A stretch of DNA of 64,000 bases from NCBI GenBank assembly GCA_036346395.1, contig CM070596.1, positions 1,116,001 to 1,180,000 on the forward strand, read 5' to 3'. Positions within the stretch are counted from its first letter, which is position 1, and every line of letters begins with the position of its first letter. The stretch comes from Hsuehochloa calcarea (taxonomy: Eukaryota > Streptophyta > Magnoliopsida > Poales > Poaceae). Below, piece after piece: positions 60,587 to 64,000 of the stretch. The notes below the pieces were generated by a model, which searched no databases, was not told the DNA's origin, and was given only the letters and a program-made list of their open reading frames with translations. Made by a program: the position numbers and the translations under genes.

Positions 60587-63432
60587 CTACAGCTCGTCGT
60601 GCTCGTCGTCGACACCGCCCTCGCCCTCCGCGTCGCCGCCAGGGGCACCTCCCGACCTCTGGTAGACGGCGGAGATGATGGGGTTGCAGACAGCCTCGAC
60701 CTCCTTGAGCTTCTCCTCGTAGTCCTCCTTCTCGGCGCTCTGGTTGTCGTCCAGCCACTCGAGGGCCTCCTTGAGGGCCTCCTCCACCTTCTCCTTCTCC
60801 TCGCTCTCCAGCTTGTCAGCGAGCTTGTCCTTGTCGCCAATCGTGTTCTTCATGTTGTACACGTATGTCTCCAGTTGGTTCCGAGCGTCGATCCGCTCCT
60901 TCACCTTCTTGTCCTCCTCCGCAAACTCCTCCGCCTCCCGGACCATCCGGTCGATCTCCTCCTGGCTCAGGCGCCCCTTCTCGTTCGTGATGGTGATCTT
61001 CTCCGACTTGCCGGTGCCCTTGTCCTCAGCCTTCACGTTCAGGATACCATTGGCATCAACCTCAAAGGTGACCTCGATCTGAGGAGTGCCCCTGAAAAGT
61101 TTCAATCAACAACACACAATCAATCACAGGTGGAATCATACAATACACTGGGTTCATCCGTTTAACAAATATATGCATTATAACATCTTTGATCTTGACA
61201 AGAACAAACCTTGGAGCCGGCGCAATGCCGGAAAGGTCAAACTTGCCGAGAAGGCGGCAGTCCTTGGTCATGCTGCGCTCACCCTCAAAGACCTGCAGGC
61301 GATTTACAGGTAGATAGGGGGTTAGGTCTGAGCTGATATCGAAATTTCAAGCCAGGGAAAGAAATTGAAGAGCAGGTTGCTCATTGTTTCTTACCTGGAT
61401 AGAGACGGTGGTCTGCTGATCCTGGTAGGTGGTGAAAACTTGCGACTTCTTGGTGGGGATGACGGTGTTCCTTGGGATCAACTTGGTCATGACTCCACCG
61501 ACGGTCTCGATACCAAGGGTGAGGGGAGCCACATCCAGAAGAAGGATATCTGCGTATCAAGATGACATCCCAGCAGTGTAAGCAGGATGGTCACTAAAGC
61601 TTCCAACTAGAAGGGAGACAAGAGTACAATAAGATTCATCGAACCTTTGGTTTCGTCACCGCCCTCGCCGCTCAAGATGCTTCCCTGCACCGCAGCACCA
61701 TAGGCAACGGCCTCATCAGGGTTGACACCCTTGCTTGGCTCCTTGCCATCAAAGTAGTCCCTGAGGAGCTGCTGGACCTTGGGAATCCTGGTGCTACCAC
61801 CAACAAGAACAATCTCGTGAATCTGGCTCTTCTCAAGGCCAGCGTCCTCCATGGCCTTCTTGACAGGTCCCATGGTCTTGCGGAAGAGATCATTGTTCAG
61901 CTCCTCAAACCTGGCACGGGTCAGTGGCTCCGAGAAATCGGTCCCATCGAAGAGGGACTCGATCTCAACACGGACCTGGTGCTGGTTGCTGAGGGCTCTC
62001 TTAGCACGCTCAGCTTCCCTCCTCAGCTTTCCAAGGGCACGGTTGTCCTTGCTGATGTCCTTGTTGTACTTCTTCTTGATCAACTTGATGAAGTACTCCA
62101 TGATTCTCTGGTCAAAATCCTCACCTGGGGAGATCACACAATTCAGTCATATGAGCCAATCGAAACACACAATTCACAGCTAATGAGATGGCAAACTAAT
62201 TAGGATATGAATCATGAGTTTAAAGCAAATGGGACTTTCTATACTTTCTGGCAAGTAAAAAAGCAGTACAGATTCAATCATCGATCATTCCTTACTTGGT
62301 CAAGACCACATGTATAAAATTACCATGATATATTTTGACATCAGGATCATTCAGACGGTGTAATCAGCCGTTATGGCATAGTAATGTTTTCATTCAATGT
62401 CAATATAGCATGTGATAAATAAGGTGACAGTACCATAATCAGCAGAATTATATTGTCTAAATGTGGTTGCTAATTAGTAGCTAATGACATTATAACAAAA
62501 AAATAAGTGGCTAATGACAAAGAACATTTGTTATACCTCCAAGATGGGTGTCACCGTTGGTGGCCAACACCTCAAACACACCGTTGTCAATGGTCAAGAT
62601 GCTGACATCAAAAGTCCCACCACCAAGGTCAAAGACAAGGATGTTCTTTTCACCACCCTTCTTGTCCAAACCATAGGCAATAGCAGCAGCAGTTGGCTCA
62701 TTGATGATCCTAGCAACATTCAGGCCAGCAATGACACCAGCATCCTTGGTTGCCTGCCTCTGCGCGTCATTGAAGTACGCTGAAAATATGAACAAAAAGA
62801 AGTGAGCAATTACACCCATGTTCATAGAATCGAACACTCTTTGAGTAGACATCTGAGTGGCACCATTACTAACCAGGAACGGTGACGACAGCATCGATGA
62901 TCTTCTTCCCAAGGTATGCCTCAGCAGTCTCCTTCATCTTGGTAAGGATCATAGCACTGATCTCCTCAGGGCTGAACACCTTGGTCTCTCCATCCCTGAT
63001 CTTGACCTGAATGTAAGGCTTACCATCCTTGTTCACAATCTTGTAAGGGGCAAGTTTCATGTCCCTCTGCACTTCCTTGTCTTCAAACCTGAAGAAAAAT
63101 GTTACTGTTCAGGCACCACACATCAACAAGACAGAAGAGCAGACAAATGGGAAAGCGGCATTACTTTCTTCCAATGAGACGCTTGACATCAAAGATGGTC
63201 CTTTCAGGGTTCACAGCCGCCTGGTTCTTGGCAGCCTCACCGATGAGCCTCTCGCTATCGGTGAACGCGACCCATGAAGGTGTTATACGGTTACCCTGGT
63301 CATTGGCGATAATCTCAACATGACCATTTTTGTACACACCTACACATGAGTAGGTTGTACCTAGATCGATACCGATCACGGTCCCAAGCTTCTTGGTCTC
63401 CTCCTTTGCAATTGAGAATGCAAACAGGGATC
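60587..63432 (-). CDS. BiP: ER luminal Hsp70 chaperone BiP, exons 2-8 (exon 1 outside the window)
   Basis: This encodes BiP, the ATP-dependent Hsp70 chaperone of the ER lumen that folds secretory proteins and senses ER stress. Exons: 63432-63165, 63088-62874, 62779-62537, 62124-61645, 61549-61395, 61292-61210, 61091-60587 (stop TAG). Junctions are GT-AG with consistent phases, giving about 648 residues, so only about 20 are missing. The signal-peptide end [13 protein letters not shown] is partly present in exon 2. ATPase motifs are [28 protein letters not shown] and [17 protein letters not shown]. The interdomain and substrate region includes [18 protein letters not shown]. The protein ends [10 protein letters not shown], the ER-retrieval signal that separates BiP from cytosolic Hsp70. 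No defects are seen. It could be the rice BiP4-type gene, but that is not established here. Related BiP genes are induced by the unfolded protein response; the promoter is outside the window. Confidence 0.97.
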
Positions 63433-64000
63433 CTGCATACAGAACAGCAGTACATAAGCAACATTGTTCAATCATTCATTTGGTCTGAACGGTATTAGCA
63501 CACATCCAGCTGCACAGGTATTAATTCAGGTGATATTTACAGAGGTAAGATTCAACTCGGCCACCTTTACTTATTATTTTCCCCTGAAAACGAATTATTT
63601 TCTAAGGCGAGATATCTAGTAGGCTCATTTTAGTGCCACTGCAACACATCTTATGCCTCTGAATGATTCAGGGGAAAACTATTCTTGCTAGCATGAAAGG
63701 ATCTTGCATTCACACGCAAAGCCTGAGAACGCTTGGGCAAACTCTACTCTTTTCCTATCATATTCTGCATAATTGTGCAATTATGGCCGTATTCCTATCA
63801 ACGCCAAGGCCAGATCGCGGCGGCACCAATGCAGCTAAGTTTGACAAAAGGGAGGGGGATTAATCACCTCCATTTTGTCGCGCGACGAAGCCATCCACAA
63901 ACATTGGATCAAAGCGCTCTTGTAATAAACAGTAAACCCTAAATCGCACGAACTACAAGTAACGGAGAACTATCACCGCTAAATCACATGAACTAGTTCG
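63433..64000 (-). other. Part of BiP intron 1
   Basis: The acceptor TATGCAG lies at 63439-63433 on the minus strand. No exon 1 with a signal-peptide start is visible up to 64000, so the intron is at least 568 bp long and the start codon is beyond the window. Confidence 0.7.

Noticed and set aside
60335..61165. A 276-codon plus-strand frame
   Set aside because: It is antisense to the last BiP exon, whose coding on the minus strand is unambiguous.

Overview
The window is a stretch of plant nuclear DNA, most likely from a grass and probably Oryza or a close relative. Genes are intron-rich with GT-AG splicing, and the first exon of one gene is very GC-rich. Most intergenic DNA is nested LTR retrotransposons, MULE and hAT relics, and plant-mobile-domain (PMD) fragments. 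An ER BiP gene and an R2R3-MYB gene in one window recall rice chromosome 5, but that is unverified memory. I saw no rRNA gene, tRNA gene or CRISPR array.

Layout. 1-1159 (+): the 3' end of NOB1 (40S ribosomal-subunit maturation). 1728-3240 (-): a complete three-exon R2R3-MYB transcription factor, convergent with NOB1. 5276-7710: a small non-coding LTR element on the minus strand with PBS, PPT and a 5-bp target duplication; a 0.68-kb TRIM-like element with its own target duplication is inserted in it. 9826-10960: a non-autonomous hAT-like element. 12.2-16.4 kb (-): a decayed MULE whose MURA transposase is followed by a PMD segment. 18.65-20.43 kb: an unusual minisatellite whose period changes from about 24 bp to 14 bp to a longer unit. 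21.2-32.8 kb: a long gypsy-type LTR on the minus strand, split by a complete 8.26-kb non-autonomous Copia-like element (23957-32217, target duplication CGGAG). 32.8-41.7 kb: two diverged long gypsy-type LTRs flanking a gag-only interior. 42472-48454 (+): a 14-exon gene for an S1-domain RNA-binding protein, probably plastid-targeted, carrying three apparent frameshifts. 49.1-52.9 kb (-): a PMD plus GRF zinc-finger pseudogene. 53.95-55.48 kb: an inverted-repeat element enclosing a second PMD pseudogene on the plus strand. 55.6-60.0 kb: a degenerate hAT transposon with BED finger, DUF659 and dimerisation regions. 60587-63432 (-): exons 2-8 of the ER chaperone BiP, ending in HDEL; exon 1 lies beyond the window.

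The four host genes (NOB1, MYB, the S1-domain gene, BiP) are functionally unrelated housekeeping or regulatory genes separated by transposon clusters. Nothing suggests a co-regulated gene cluster. The most notable unexplained structures are the palindromic minisatellite, the GGTCCGACCG decamer clusters in the Copia-like LTRs, a short box shared by three otherwise diverged gypsy-type LTRs, and the inverted-repeat element with tandem GTCGC/GCGAC palindromes around a PMD fragment.
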